From Thiotrichales bacterium (lineage in GTDB: Bacteria; Pseudomonadota; Gammaproteobacteria; JAABTG01), in contig JAABTG010000022.1 in assembly GCA_011389995.1 (NCBI GenBank), forward strand, positions 1-48,640: DNA of 48,640 nt, read 5' to 3'. Under the pieces are notes generated by a model, which ran no database searches, was not told the DNA's origin, and saw only the letters and a list, made by a program, of their open reading frames with translations. Positions within the stretch are counted from its first letter, which is position 1, and the number at the start of each line of letters is the position of its first letter. Made by a program: the position numbers and the translations under genes. Of the stretch, positions 30,437 to 43,599 are shown piece after piece.

Positions 30437-30712
30437 ATGGCCCGACTGACATCCATCCTGCTGCTGACCGGCCTCGTCACCATGGCCTCCAACATCTGCG
30501 CCCAGGGCAACGATGAAGCCCCCTCACCCGCCGCCGATCCCCATGAGCGGGAGAGGATACGCGCCGTGCTCGAGGTCCTCGCCGAGCCGGCGAGCGTCGC
30601 GAATCTGGCGCGCTTCACCAGGGGCTACTACGAGGCCCTGCTGGCGGCGGGGTTCACCCAGGACCAGGCCGTGCGCATCGTGGTGGGCACGGGGGTTCCC
30701 GGCCTCGACTGA
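30437..30712 (+). CDS. Small exported protein of unknown function
   Basis: A 91-residue protein with a clear signal peptide (MARLTSILLLTGLVTMASNICA, likely cut after residue 22). The mature part is an acidic-basic helical domain: ERERIRAVLEVLAEPASVANLARFTRGYYEALLAAGFTQDQAVRIVVGTGVPGLD. No family recognised. No Shine-Dalgarno sequence precedes ATG 30437, so the start is tentative. The 181-nt gap before it contains an AT-richer patch (30397-30416) that could be its promoter. Confidence 0.55.
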   Translation: MARLTSILLLTGLVTMASNICAQGNDEAPSPAADPHERERIRAVLEVLAEPASVANLARFTRGYYEALLAAGFTQDQAVRIVVGTGVPGLD

Positions 30713-30860
30713 AGGCCCGCCCCTTCCCCTGTGATGGCGCGCCTGACGTCGCATCCAGGAAACCCTGGCGCCACGGGGCCACCCCGGCAGCTGCCGGCAG
30801 GCACGCCATCGCCGTGAGCGCCTGTGTCGCCGTCGACTGGGGGCCGCATGGCAAAGAAAA

Positions 30861-32030
30861 TCAGTCCCCTGCCCCGCCCTGGAGCACGACGGCCACTTCG
30901 GTCTCCCGGCCCTTGCGCCACAGCCCCAGGGTGACCCGATCCCCCACCTCGTATTCGTCCAGCACCGCCAGGAGGGTGGCCACGTCCTCCACCGGCGTAT
31001 CGTCCACCCGCAGGATGACGTCGCCGGGAATGACATCACCGCCGCCATTCATGCGGGCCGCTTCCAGGCCGGCGGCGGCGGCGGGTGAGCCGGGTTGGAC
31101 GGACAGCACCACCACCCCCTCCACCCCCAACTCCCGGGTGATGATGCGGTTGATGTCCTCGTCGACGCCGATGCCGATGGCGGGACGCACGTACTTGCCG
31201 TGGGCGATGATCTGGGGCACCACTCGGTTGATGGTGTCCACGGGCACCGCGAAGCCGATGCCGGCGTAGGCACCGGAGGGGCTGTAGATGGCGGTGTTGA
31301 CCCCGATGAGGCGGCCGGCACTGTCCAGCAGCGGACCACCGGAATTGCCGGGGTTGATGGCGGCATCGGTCTGGATGAGATGCTGGATGGTGACACCGTT
31401 CTCCTCCAGCGCGCGGTCCAGGGCCGATACCAGACCGGAGGTCAGGGTGTAATCCAGGCCGAAGGGATTGCCGATGGCGAACACCTTCTGCCCCACTTGA
31501 AGGTCGCCACTGGTGCCGATGGCAACGGGGGGCGGCAGGTCGAAGGGCACCTTGATGCGCAGCACCGCCAGGTCGTGGGCGCTGCTGGTGCCCACCAGAG
31601 CGGCCTGGAAGCTGCGCCCGTCGTTGAGGCGCACGGTGGCATCGGAGGCCCCCTCGATGACGTGATTGTTAGTGACCACATGGCCCAGTTTGTCCCATAC
31701 CATACCGGAGCCGGTCCCCCGGGGCACGGTGAATACATTGCGGGACCAGTGGTCGCGGACCCGCTGGCGGGTGGTGATGAACACCACCGAAGGGCTGGTC
31801 TGCTGGAAGATGTCGATGGTGGCCTGCTCATCGGCGGCCAGCTCGCCGCGGGCCATGATGGCCCGTGGCTCGGCGCTGAGGCTGATGACATAGCGCTCGA
31901 CCCAGGGCAGCAGGTACCAGACGGCCACCACCAGCACCAGGGCCCAGGTAAGCCAGCGCAGGCGGCGGAGGAAGGGATCGGGTTGAGATTCAGGGGGCAC
32001 GGGAGGCACGAATAGTGAATGGTGAATCAA
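30861..32030 (-). CDS. DegS-like membrane-anchored trypsin-like serine protease with PDZ domain
   Basis: A 389-residue HtrA-family protease. A single N-terminal membrane anchor (about residues 24-44, LRWLTWALVLVVAVWYLLPWV) places the rest in the periplasm. The catalytic triad is His123 (VVTNNHVIEG), Asp153 (SAHDLAVLRI) and Ser230 (NPGNSGGPLL). One PDZ domain (about 275-385) includes AIGIGVDEDINRIITRELGVEGVVVLSVQPGSPAAAAGLE. One anchor plus one PDZ resembles DegS/AlgW, which starts the sigma-E envelope-stress cascade by cutting RseA. No rpoE or rseA is nearby, so that role is inference. It stands alone on the minus strand, with a repeat element upstream. Confidence 0.92.
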   Translation of the reverse strand: MIHHSLFVPPVPPESQPDPFLRRLRWLTWALVLVVAVWYLLPWVERYVISLSAEPRAIMARGELAADEQATIDIFQQTSPSVVFITTRQRVRDHWSRNVFTVPRGTGSGMVWDKLGHVVTNNHVIEGASDATVRLNDGRSFQAALVGTSSAHDLAVLRIKVPFDLPPPVAIGTSGDLQVGQKVFAIGNPFGLDYTLTSGLVSALDRALEENGVTIQHLIQTDAAINPGNSGGPLLDSAGRLIGVNTAIYSPSGAYAGIGFAVPVDTINRVVPQIIAHGKYVRPAIGIGVDEDINRIITRELGVEGVVVLSVQPGSPAAAAGLEAARMNGGGDVIPGDVILRVDDTPVEDVATLLAVLDEYEVGDRVTLGLWRKGRETEVAVVLQGGAGD

Positions 32031-32044
32031 AAGGCATAAAACGG

Positions 32045-32265
32045 TAACTACGAAAGACGCGAAAGACGCGAAATGTAATGGGTGATCAGGGGGCTGCTGT
32101 CACCGGGCCTGTCTATAGCCGGCGGGGCCTCGTTCCCATGCCGTACGGTATAGCCATGGCCGAGGAAGGGCTGTATCCAGCACCGCTTATGTCGTTCCTG
32201 ATCTTTCGTTATATTTCGCGTGTTTCGTGGTTAACCTTCGCGTCTTTTGCGTATTTCGTAGTTGA
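32045..32265. repeat. Intergenic element with inverted CGAAA-rich ends, copy B
   Basis: The left end (32045-32073) reads TAACTACGAAAGACGCGAAA followed by GACGCGAAA. On the right, two reverse-complement units follow each other: TTTCGCGTGTTTCGTGGTTAA (32214-32234) and CTTCGCGTC/TTTTGCGTATTTCGTAGTTGA (32236-32265). The core of about 140 nt differs from that of copy A at 2917-3090. It occupies the gap between the DegS-like and FadL-like genes, and I see no gene in it. A doubled unit occurs on the left in copy A and on the right in copy B. Confidence 0.6.
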
Positions 32266-32285
32266 GCAGGCTTACGGATGGGCGG

Positions 32286-33578
32286 TCAGTTGAAGCGAAT
32301 GCCCCAGCTCACCTCCAGCTCGTGCTGGTCCATCTCCACGAAGCCGGTCTGGGGGCCGGTGAAGTTGGGATTGCGGCCCGAGATCTTCTCCTCGAAGGCC
32401 CGGGTATAGGCCATGCTGATGGCGTGGCCCCCATTGGGCCGCCAGGTGAAGCCGAGGCTGGCGTGACTGCGTATGGTGGCGGGGGCAAGGATATTGAACA
32501 GGGTCTCGCTGTTGTCGAACAGCTGCTCGGCATGGCTGACTCCGGCGCGGAAGGTCCAGGCGGCGTCACGGTCCCACTGGATACCCAGCTTGATGATGTC
32601 TATATCGTCCCAGCCGAAGCCGAGGCCATCATCCCGTCCGAGGAAGGCCCCCGGCACCGGGGCCAGGTCGTTGGAATTGCCGAGGGCGTCCACCTCCGAA
32701 AAATGGATACGCTGCCAGTCCGCCACCAGGGCCACGTTGGGTGTGGCGGCATAACTCAATCCCAGGGTAAACGTGGAAGGGACGTCGAAGTCCCCCTGCT
32801 CGGCGAAAAGCCCCCGGTAGTCGTCGAAGCGGTCCATGTACAGCCTGCTTTGCCAGGAGGCGCCGAGGGTCAGGCGTTCCGAGGCCCGCCCGAGCCATCC
32901 CACCCGCACCCCGTAGCCCCAGGAGTAGTCGTGGCCGTTGTTGGTGACGTGGTCCGGGCTGCTGGAGAGGCGCCGGAAGGGCTCCAGGCCCTTGGCCTCG
33001 AAACGCTGCACGGCGACGATGGGCATGATGCCGAGGGCCATGTTGGGGGAGATCTGGCGGGCGTAGGTGAAGCCGACGAACAGCTGGGCCAGGTCCACGC
33101 CGGTGGTGGCGCTGGCGACCGAATCGGGATCGCCGGGGGTGGCGAAGTTGCGCCAGACGTCGGTGTCGTACTCAGTATTCATGCCGCCGTTGCCACCCAC
33201 CGAGATGCCGATGGCGGCATCGGTACCCAGGGGCCGGTTCCAGCCGAAATGGGGGACCAGGAAGATATCCCTGTCACTCTCGACCTCGCCCGGACGGACG
33301 CTGGGAAACGGCGGCGTCAGGGCATCATCGTTGGCCGTGAAACTGCGGTTGGGGTTGAACAGCGCGGCCCCCACGTCCAGACGGTGGCCCACCAGGGCCA
33401 TGCCGGCGGGGTTGGTGGCCGCCGCCAGGCTGTCCTGGGGCAGGGCCACGCCGGCCCCGGCTAGTCCCTTGTTGGCGGTGCCGAAACCCGTGGGGGAATA
33501 ACCGTTGGTACCATGGGCAAAGGGCACCAGGCCGGCACCCAGCAACAGGACGATGGTGGAACCAAGAAATCTTTTCAT
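32286..33578 (-). CDS. OmpP1/FadL family outer-membrane transporter
   Basis: A 430-residue outer-membrane beta-barrel with a signal peptide (MKRFLGSTIVLLLGAGLVPFAHG, cut near residue 23). The mature N-terminus TNGYSPTGFGTANKGLAGAGVALPQDSLAAATNPAGMALVG contains the NPAG signature of FadL hatch domains. Alternating strands continue to a C-terminal MAYTRAFEE...QHELEVSWGIRFN ending in Phe-Asn. FadL proteins take up hydrophobic molecules such as long-chain fatty acids or aromatic hydrocarbons by lateral diffusion. The substrate cannot be read from sequence. It stands alone; no fatty-acid degradation genes are nearby. Confidence 0.92.
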   Translation of the reverse strand: MKRFLGSTIVLLLGAGLVPFAHGTNGYSPTGFGTANKGLAGAGVALPQDSLAAATNPAGMALVGHRLDVGAALFNPNRSFTANDDALTPPFPSVRPGEVESDRDIFLVPHFGWNRPLGTDAAIGISVGGNGGMNTEYDTDVWRNFATPGDPDSVASATTGVDLAQLFVGFTYARQISPNMALGIMPIVAVQRFEAKGLEPFRRLSSSPDHVTNNGHDYSWGYGVRVGWLGRASERLTLGASWQSRLYMDRFDDYRGLFAEQGDFDVPSTFTLGLSYAATPNVALVADWQRIHFSEVDALGNSNDLAPVPGAFLGRDDGLGFGWDDIDIIKLGIQWDRDAAWTFRAGVSHAEQLFDNSETLFNILAPATIRSHASLGFTWRPNGGHAISMAYTRAFEEKISGRNPNFTGPQTGFVEMDQHELEVSWGIRFN

Positions 33579-33699
33579 ATGCAGTGAGTCTCCCGCTGAA
33601 CAACTTTGCCCGTCATCCTACGCCAACCACCCACGCCTCTACAAAATCCGCGGCTATCCCGTCCCCGGAGAATATTCAGAGACTCGCGCCGGGCGTGGC

Positions 33700-34947
33700 T
33701 CACGATGACCCTCGGGCATCACGCATCACCCGCCGGATGAGGTCGCGCAGGCGTTCCACCTCGAAGGGCTTCATCAGCCAGGCGTCGAAGCCGGCCGTCA
33801 GGTCACCCTCCTCCCGACCCTCCCCCGAGACGGCGATCACCGGAATGTGATGGGTGGCGGGATCGGCCTTCAGCAGTCCCACGGCCTCGCGCCCGCCCAT
33901 GCCCGGCAGATTGATGTCCAGCAGGATTACCTCCGGCTCCTCCCGACGCGCCATCACCAGCCCCCTCTCCGCATCCCCGGCGGTGAGCAGATCCAGGCCC
34001 GCCGGTACCGCCAGCAGCTTGAGCAGGCCCACATTGACGGCGTCGTCCTCGATATAGAGAACGCGGCAGCGGCGCTGGGTCCCCGGGGAGGACTCCCCGG
34101 AAACGCTCCCGGCTGACCCCGGTAGGGGGGGCCGCCCCGGGGTGCCGTGAGCGCCGATGTGGTCACCCCTGGTCTCCACCGGGGGCACCATATCAACGGT
34201 CTCGGTCCGGACCTGGAGCTCCGGACCACCGTCCTCCACGGGGCTGAGGTCCGTCACCCCGTTGATCATCTCCAGCAGACGGCCGCCGGCCTCGAGGATC
34301 TCACGCACATTGTCGGCCTGATTGGGGGTGAGGGGCTCCGTAGTGTCGGACACCAGGAGTTGGGCGAAGCCGAGAACGGCATTGAGGGGGGTACGCAATT
34401 CGTGGCTCATGCGCGACAGGAATTCCGACCTGGCCCGGTTCGCCGGCTCGGCGGCGTCGCGGGCCGTCTTGAGGGCGGCCACCTCATGCTCGAGGCGACG
34501 GCGGTGGGACTCGAGCTCCGCCTCCATGCGCGTGTGGCGCGTAATGTCCAGGAAGGTCGCGGCGATCCGGCGCACCGCGCCTTGGGCATCGTGCCGGGCA
34601 TAGGCGTTGACCCGCATCCACAGGGTGTCGGCGCCGCCCGGGCGGGTCATGCCCACCAGCTCGCCCTCCACGTCCCGGCCCTCTTCACGGGCCCGGCGCA
34701 GCGGGTGATGGGCGGGGGCGAGGGGCGAGGCATCCTCGCCGCACAGACCTTCGGTGTCCTCCAGGACGGTGCCGGCCGTCGCCTCGCCCGTCTTCAACCC
34801 CAGCAGGGCATTGGCAGCGGCGTTGGCATAGTAAATGGTACGGTGCCGTGTATCTACCACCACCACGGCCTCCACCATCCCTTCCAGCACCCGCACCGGG
34901 AGCCCGGGATCGTCGTCCATGGCGGGAGGATAAGGGGCTTCAGCCAC
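33700..34947 (-). CDS. Hybrid kinase-like protein lacking the ATPase domain (PAS-HisKA-REC)
   Basis: A 415-residue soluble protein. PAS domain about residues 15-137; HisKA/DHp about 174-240 with the H-box FLSRMSHELRTPLNAVLGFAQLL (His182); receiver about 294-412 with Asp344 (ILLDINLPGM) and Lys393 (LMKPFE). The HATPase_c domain expected between HisKA and receiver is absent: only about 50 residues join them, with no N, G1 or G2 box. The linker matches both edges of the deletion in the neighbouring kinase (LELSLGPVAMAPVVD and the Pro/Gly-rich run before the receiver). It therefore looks like a duplicated kinase with an in-frame loss. It cannot autophosphorylate by itself; it could be phosphorylated in trans or act as a dimerisation partner. 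GTG start with GGGG upstream. Confidence 0.85.
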   Translation of the reverse strand: MAEAPYPPAMDDDPGLPVRVLEGMVEAVVVVDTRHRTIYYANAAANALLGLKTGEATAGTVLEDTEGLCGEDASPLAPAHHPLRRAREEGRDVEGELVGMTRPGGADTLWMRVNAYARHDAQGAVRRIAATFLDITRHTRMEAELESHRRRLEHEVAALKTARDAAEPANRARSEFLSRMSHELRTPLNAVLGFAQLLVSDTTEPLTPNQADNVREILEAGGRLLEMINGVTDLSPVEDGGPELQVRTETVDMVPPVETRGDHIGAHGTPGRPPLPGSAGSVSGESSPGTQRRCRVLYIEDDAVNVGLLKLLAVPAGLDLLTAGDAERGLVMARREEPEVILLDINLPGMGGREAVGLLKADPATHHIPVIAVSGEGREEGDLTAGFDAWLMKPFEVERLRDLIRRVMRDARGSS

Positions 34948-35042
34948 GTCGTTCCCCGATGCGTCCTGTCATCCCCGCCCTGTCATCCTGGAGAATGCGG
35001 TAGAGATGACGCGGATGGCGGCGAAGACGGCGCACGCACGGT

Positions 35043-38000
35043 TCATGATCGTCCCGACAGGGACTGGGATTGTCCGACGTAGCGGTCGACGAGGGCATTG
35101 AGGCGTCCCATTTCGAGGGGTTTGGTGATGTAGTCGTCGAAACCGGCGACGGCCGCGCGCCGGATGTCAGCGGGCATGGCGTTGGAAGATATCGCCACCA
35201 CCGGGATGTCACGAGTGGCATCATGATCCTGCAGGCGCTCGCGGGCCTCGAAGCCATCCATGCCCGGCAGATTGATGTCCAGCAGAACCAGCGCCGGGCA
35301 TTCCCGCCGGGCCATCTCCAGGCCCTCCTCGGCACTGGTGGCCACCAACAGTTGGACATCGCCACGGCCGGCCATGATCTTCTGCACCAGCTTCAGATTG
35401 GCGGCATTGTCCTCCACGCAGAGGATCCGGCACGGCGCCGCCGCGCCGGATTCATCCCCGCCGCCGGCGGCCCTCCCGGGCGGGTCGGGGGCCAGGGGCA
35501 ACTCGAACCAGAACACGCTGCCCTCGCCGGGTACGCTGTCCACACCGATGGTGCCACTCATGGCCTCCACCAGCCGCTTGGACAGGGCCAGCCCGATACC
35601 CGTGCCTTCGTCCCCTGAATAAGCCGAATCGAGCCTTTCGAAGGGTCTGAACAGACGCGCCACATCCTCCGCGGCGATGCCGGTTCCCTTATCCGCCACC
35701 GCAATGCGCAAATGGGCCGGCCTGGCGGTACTGAACCTCAAGTCTACGCTGCCGCCCTCACGGTTGTACTTTACCGCGTTCGACAGCAGGTTGAGCAGCA
35801 CCTGGGTCAGGCGGGTCTCGTCGGCCTGGACGGCCCACGGGGGCGCCACGTTACGGTTGAGCGTGATGTCCCGCTGCAGGGCCATGGGGCGGATGCGGGC
35901 GGTGCAGGCGTCGACCACCGGGGCCATCGCCACCGGGCCCAGGCTCAGTTCGAGGCGCCCGCTCTCGATGCGCGCCAGATCCAGCACCTCGTTCACCATC
36001 TCCAGCAGATGATTGCCGGCCCGCACGATCTCCGCCATGTTGTCCGCCTGCAGCGCGCTCAGGGGCTGGTCGGGGTCGGTCTGCAGCAGATGGGCGAAGC
36101 CCAGTACGGCGTTGAGGGGGGTGCGCAGCTCGTGGCTCATGCGCGACAGGAACGCCGATTTGGCTGCGTTGGCCCGCTCGGCCTCGTCCCGCGCCTGGAT
36201 GAGGGCGGCCTCGGCCTGCTTGCGCTGGCTAATGTCCTGCACCGTTCCGGCGATCAGTCGGGGCCGGCCCTGGCCGTCCAGTTCGGCCACCGCCTCCTCG
36301 TGGACCCAGCGCAGCTCTCCATCCGGCAGCACGATGCGATGGTCGATGCGAAAATCGCCGTCGCCCTGGAAGGCCGCATCCGCGGCCTCCTTGACGGACC
36401 CGAGGTCGTGGGGGTACACGGTGGCGTAAAAGGCCTCCACGCTGGGCCGAAAGGTCTCGGGGTCCTGCCCGAAGATCCCATAGACCTCCTCCGACCAGGT
36501 CACTTCGCCGCTCTGGACGTCGGCCGTCCAGTGACCTAGGCGGGCAATGGTGTGGGCACGGCGCAACTGGGCCTCCCGTTCCGTCAACTCCGCGGTGCGC
36601 TCGGCAACCCGCCGCTCCAGGGTCTGATTGAGGTCCCTCAGGGCCTCCTCGCCCCGCTTATGCTCGGTGATATCTCTCACCACCGCGATGAAGCAGGGCT
36701 CGTAGCCCGCCTGGTGGATATACTGCAGAGACACCTCCACCGGGATGAGGTGGCCTTCGCGATGCCGGTGGGTGGTCTCGAGGGTGAGGCGCTGCCGGGC
36801 GCCCGTCATCAGAGGAGCCAGGAGGGCGCGCAGGCGTGCCTCGTCGTATTCCGGGTTGATATCCATGGGGTGCATGCGCAGCAACTCGTCCCGGCGGTAG
36901 CCCAGCTGGTCCGTGGCCCCCCGGTTGACGTAGGTGAAGCGCAGGCCGGCGGGCTCGACCATGAACACACAGTCCAGGGTCTGGTCCAGGGTGGCCCGGA
37001 ACTGGCGCAACTCATCTTCCAGACCGTGGCGCTCGGTGATGTCCTGCACCGTGCCGCGGGACACCAGGGGCTGCCCGTCGGCGTCGAAGTCGGTGACACC
37101 GCGTTCCTCCACCCACTTGACCCGCCCGTCCGGCATGCGCAGGCGGTGGCTGATGACGTAAGGGGCGCGGTCTTCCAGGGAGCGGGAATAGGCGGCATCG
37201 ACCCGCTCCCGGTCGTCAGGGTGGATGGCATCCAGGAAGGCCTGGTAACTGGCCTCGAAGCGGCCGGGGTCGAGTTCGAAGATGCGAAAGATCTCATGGG
37301 ACCACGCCAGGTGTCCGCTGGCGAGGTCGATCTCCCAGCTGCCTACCCGGGCGATGCGCTGGGCCTCGTTGAGGCGGGCCTCGCTGTCCCGCAACGCCAG
37401 GGCGGCACGCCGCGCTTCGGTGATATCCTCGGAGATCCCCAGCAGGTAACGGGGCTCCCCCTGATCATGGCGGATGGCAATCTTGCGGGTATGGAGTACC
37501 CGCTGACCGCTATGGGCGTCGATGGTCTCCTCCGGGATGTCCACCGGCCCGGCGCGGGCCAGCACCTCGCGATCCTTGGCGATAAAGAAGGCCGCCTGCT
37601 CCTGGGGAAACAGGTCATGGTCGGTGTGGCCGAGGATTTCCTCGCGGTGACGGCCGAGCAGGTCCTCGCCGGCCCGGTTGAAGTACTCGTAGCGCAGATC
37701 CGACGCGCGTTTGACGAAGATCATGCTGGGCACGTGCTCGACGATGCTGTCCAGCAGCCGGGTAGCACGCGTCAGGTCCTCCATGGCCTCGTGACGCGCC
37801 GTATCATCGATGATATGGCCTTCCAGGTATTCCAGGCTGCCGTCGGGGCCGTGGACGCCGCGGCCACGCTCGCGCACCCACCGCACCTCGCCGCTGCGGG
37901 TGACGATACGATACGTCAGATGAAAGTCCCGGCGGGCAACCGTGGCGGCCTGGACTTCGGTCCACACGCCGTCGACGTCATGGGGATGGATCAAGTGGCC

Positions 38001-38866
38001 GTAGTGCACCCCGGCCGGCTGCAGAAACGCCTCGGGCGGATAGCCCGTGAGGGCGAGGACGCCATCGGTGACCGACGCCGAGCTCCAGTGGCGGTCGTTG
38101 CGGCAACGATAGACGAAACCGTCGAGGGTATTGACTACCCTTTGCAGGGCGGTGTCGGCACGGTGGCTGGAACGGCGCAGCAGCATCACGAAGGCCACGG
38201 CCACCAGCAACGCGCACAGCGCGCGGGCGAGTTGGATGGGCAGGCCGGTAACGGCGAGAAAATCCGCAGTGGTGGGCAGCCAGGGCACCGCGGCCGGAGG
38301 CGGCGGCGCCAGGAAGGGCGTCAACGCACCATAGGCCAACAGGGCCAGCGCCGCCATACGCAGCCAGAACACCGTGGCCCCCGTCCCTTCGCGCCATGCC
38401 GGGCTGCCCGCAAGGCGCAGCAGGCCGGCGCCGGAGAGCAGTGCCGCCGGCATGCCCGCCAGCCAGCGCGATGCGAGGTCCATTCCGGCCCACGGATCCG
38501 TGGCTGCCAGGGTCACCAGCGCCACGCCGGCGGCCACGGCGCCGTGGACGGGGGCGGCGGCCGGCGCGAAAGGCCCTCCAGCCGAGTTCCAGACGCGCCG
38601 GCCGAACTCCAGCAGGGCGACATAGGAGCCGACGAGCAGCATCCCCCCGGCCCAGGCCAGCCAGGGCGCCGAGGCCACCAGGCGCTGACCCTCCACGAAC
38701 TCCAGCAGCCCGTGGGTCATGCCGAAGGCTGCCAGCCAGCCCAGGTGGGGAGCGATGGGCAGGCCGTCGACGTGGCGCGGCAGCATGAAGGCCACCACCC
38801 CCAGGCTGAAGAAGGCGAGGCCATAGCTGGCATAGACGAGCCCGAGATAGGACTCGAGCCCCGGCG

Positions 38867-38870
<4 letters not shown>
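35043..38870 (-). CDS. Multi-PAS membrane hybrid histidine kinase
   Basis: A 1275-residue sensor. Residues 1-230 hold about seven hydrophobic segments resembling a MASE-type membrane sensor. Five PAS domains follow at about 243-358, 370-485, 497-615, 620-735 and 770-882, several with PAC-like YRIVTRSGEVRWVRERG or HRLRMPDGRVKWVEERG motifs. HisKA has His913 (SRMSHELRTPLN). HATPase_c has NLLSNAVKYN (1027-1036), DKGTGI (1060-1065) and GTGIGL (1089-1094). The C-terminal receiver has Asp1198 and Lys1250. The GTG start overlaps the stop of the next upstream kinase (GTGA), so the two are translationally coupled. Ligand unknown. No DNA-binding response regulator is nearby. Confidence 0.94.
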
Positions 38871-42022
<3,152 letters not shown>

Positions 42023-42094
42023 ATGTCGACGGTCACGCAATGGGCTGGTCGCCTTGTTATCTTCTGACCGGGAGGGGTCGTTTTTCGTCTTTGT

Positions 42095-43453
42095 TCACGC
42101 TTCCCCAACCCCCAGGGCCTCGACGCCGCCCAATTCCTCGGCGATACACCCGCGATCCAGGTGGCCACCCAGGTGAGCCACCAGGCTGGCGGCATTCTGG
42201 ACCGCCTTGCCGAGACAGGTGCTCGCCCCCGGTGAGGGCGTGATGCTGAACAACAGGCCGCCCCCCGGGTCCACCACGGCCTCCCCCAGCACCAGTTCAC
42301 GGCGATGGCGATCGATGACCTGGGGACGCACGCCACCCATGCCCCGGGCGTACTTCAGCTCGCCCAGGGTCAGGGACGGGATCACCTTGCGGATGTCCTT
42401 GAGGAACAGACGCTTGCCCAGCCCCGGGATCTCGAACGCCAGGTTGCGCAGGATGTAGTTGCGGATGGTGGTGTCTCTCACCAGCTTGCCGAGGGCGCTG
42501 GCCACCGGCAGGTCGAGCCCCAGCACCCGCAGGAAATCCAGATAGGTGCCCCACTGGTAACGCTCCAGCTTGGGCAGCATCAGGGCGGTGGGCCCGAGGC
42601 GGGTCTTGCCGGGGATGAGCAGATCGGGGTCGGCATGGAGCGCCGCGAAGGGCAGCTTGGGGTCCTGCATGGTGTACACCTTGCCGTGCATCTGCCGGGG
42701 GGTGAAATAGAAACTGCCCGCCACCGGCAGCAGGGACAGATGCCCGCCATGGCCCATGCGATGGGCGTACAGCAGACTGTGGGCGCCGGCACACACCGCC
42801 ACCGAGCGGGCGTTGTAGCCGCCGCCGCTGGTCTCCACCCGGTAGCCGTCGCCATCGCTGGAGATACCCACCACCCGGGCTCCCAGGGCGAGCTCGACGT
42901 GGGTGCTGCCGTCCTCGGCCGCCCGGGCGGCAAAGGACCGGGCCAGGCCCCCGTAATCGATGGCGCAGATCTCCCCCAGGGCCCCGCTGGCGACGATGGG
43001 ATCGGGCCGCGGCCGGCCGTCCACCAGGGCCACCTCCGGCTCCACCTCGGCGATACGGGGGGCCTCCCACAATTCCATGTAGGGGAAGGTGTCGGCGAAC
43101 TCCCCATGGCGCCGGCGCAGGGCATCCACCTCGGCCTCCCCCACCGCCAGGACCATCTTGGGAAAGGCCCCCATGTGGCGCCGGGCATCGGGAAAGCGCT
43201 CGCTGTAACGCACGATCATGTGGGCGATGGCCTTGACCCGGGCGGCCTTCTCGAGGGTGTAGTTGGTCTCGATATCGCCGCAGTGCAGGGTCTGACTGTT
43301 GGCACGGCCGTCGGAGTTCAGCGCTGCCAGATGACGGTGCTTCTCCACCAGGAGCACGGAACCGACATCGGAATAGCGCGCCAGGACGAACATCAGGGCC
43401 GTGCCCGAGATGCCGCCGCCGACGATTACCGTATCGAAGTCGCGTTCACTCAT
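42095..43453 (-). CDS. mqo: Malate:quinone oxidoreductase
   Basis: A 452-residue FAD enzyme at the inner face of the cytoplasmic membrane, oxidising malate to oxaloacetate and passing electrons to quinone. The FAD motif FDTVIVGGGISGTALMFVLARY is at the N-terminus, followed by the Mqo-typical LNSDGRANSQTLHCGDIETNYTLEKAARVK. Later segments are GEICAIDYGGLARSFA, PVAGSFYFTPRQMHGKVYTMQDPKLPFAALHADPDL and GKTRLGPTALMLPKLERYQWGTY. Length is somewhat below classical Mqo (about 490), as in the proteobacterial shorter group. GAGGAGAT precedes the ATG by six bases. It works with frdCAB in quinone-linked C4-dicarboxylate metabolism. Confidence 0.93.
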   Translation of the reverse strand: MSERDFDTVIVGGGISGTALMFVLARYSDVGSVLLVEKHRHLAALNSDGRANSQTLHCGDIETNYTLEKAARVKAIAHMIVRYSERFPDARRHMGAFPKMVLAVGEAEVDALRRRHGEFADTFPYMELWEAPRIAEVEPEVALVDGRPRPDPIVASGALGEICAIDYGGLARSFAARAAEDGSTHVELALGARVVGISSDGDGYRVETSGGGYNARSVAVCAGAHSLLYAHRMGHGGHLSLLPVAGSFYFTPRQMHGKVYTMQDPKLPFAALHADPDLLIPGKTRLGPTALMLPKLERYQWGTYLDFLRVLGLDLPVASALGKLVRDTTIRNYILRNLAFEIPGLGKRLFLKDIRKVIPSLTLGELKYARGMGGVRPQVIDRHRRELVLGEAVVDPGGGLLFSITPSPGASTCLGKAVQNAASLVAHLGGHLDRGCIAEELGGVEALGVGEA

Positions 43454-43509
43454 GACCCATCTCCTCGCCGCCAGGACGCCCGCTCATGGCCCGAAACTCC
43501 GGCCCAGGC

Positions 43510-43543
43510 GGGGGGCCGGGGGCCGGGGGCCGGGGGCCGGGGC
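43510..43543. repeat. GGGGGCC tandem tract upstream of mqo
   Basis: Five consecutive G-runs (6, 5, 5, 5 and 4 G) are separated by CC only, i.e. the 7-nt unit GGGGGCC repeated about 4.5 times. It lies 57 nt upstream of mqo, in the 146-nt gap to the diguanylate cyclase gene. The G-rich strand is the template strand for both flanking genes. It could form a G-quadruplex or a hairpin and is prone to slippage. Confidence 0.7.
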
Positions 43544-43599
43544 GGATTCTGACGGCCGCCGGGGGCGGGCGCAATGAGCGCACCGTACCGAATGCCGCC

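Noticed and set aside
33954..34420. Frameshift as the explanation for the missing ATPase domain in the short kinase
   Set aside because: Only about 150 nt separate the HisKA and receiver coding parts, far too little to hide a domain of more than 300 nt in another frame, and no N/G-box motif appears in any frame there.
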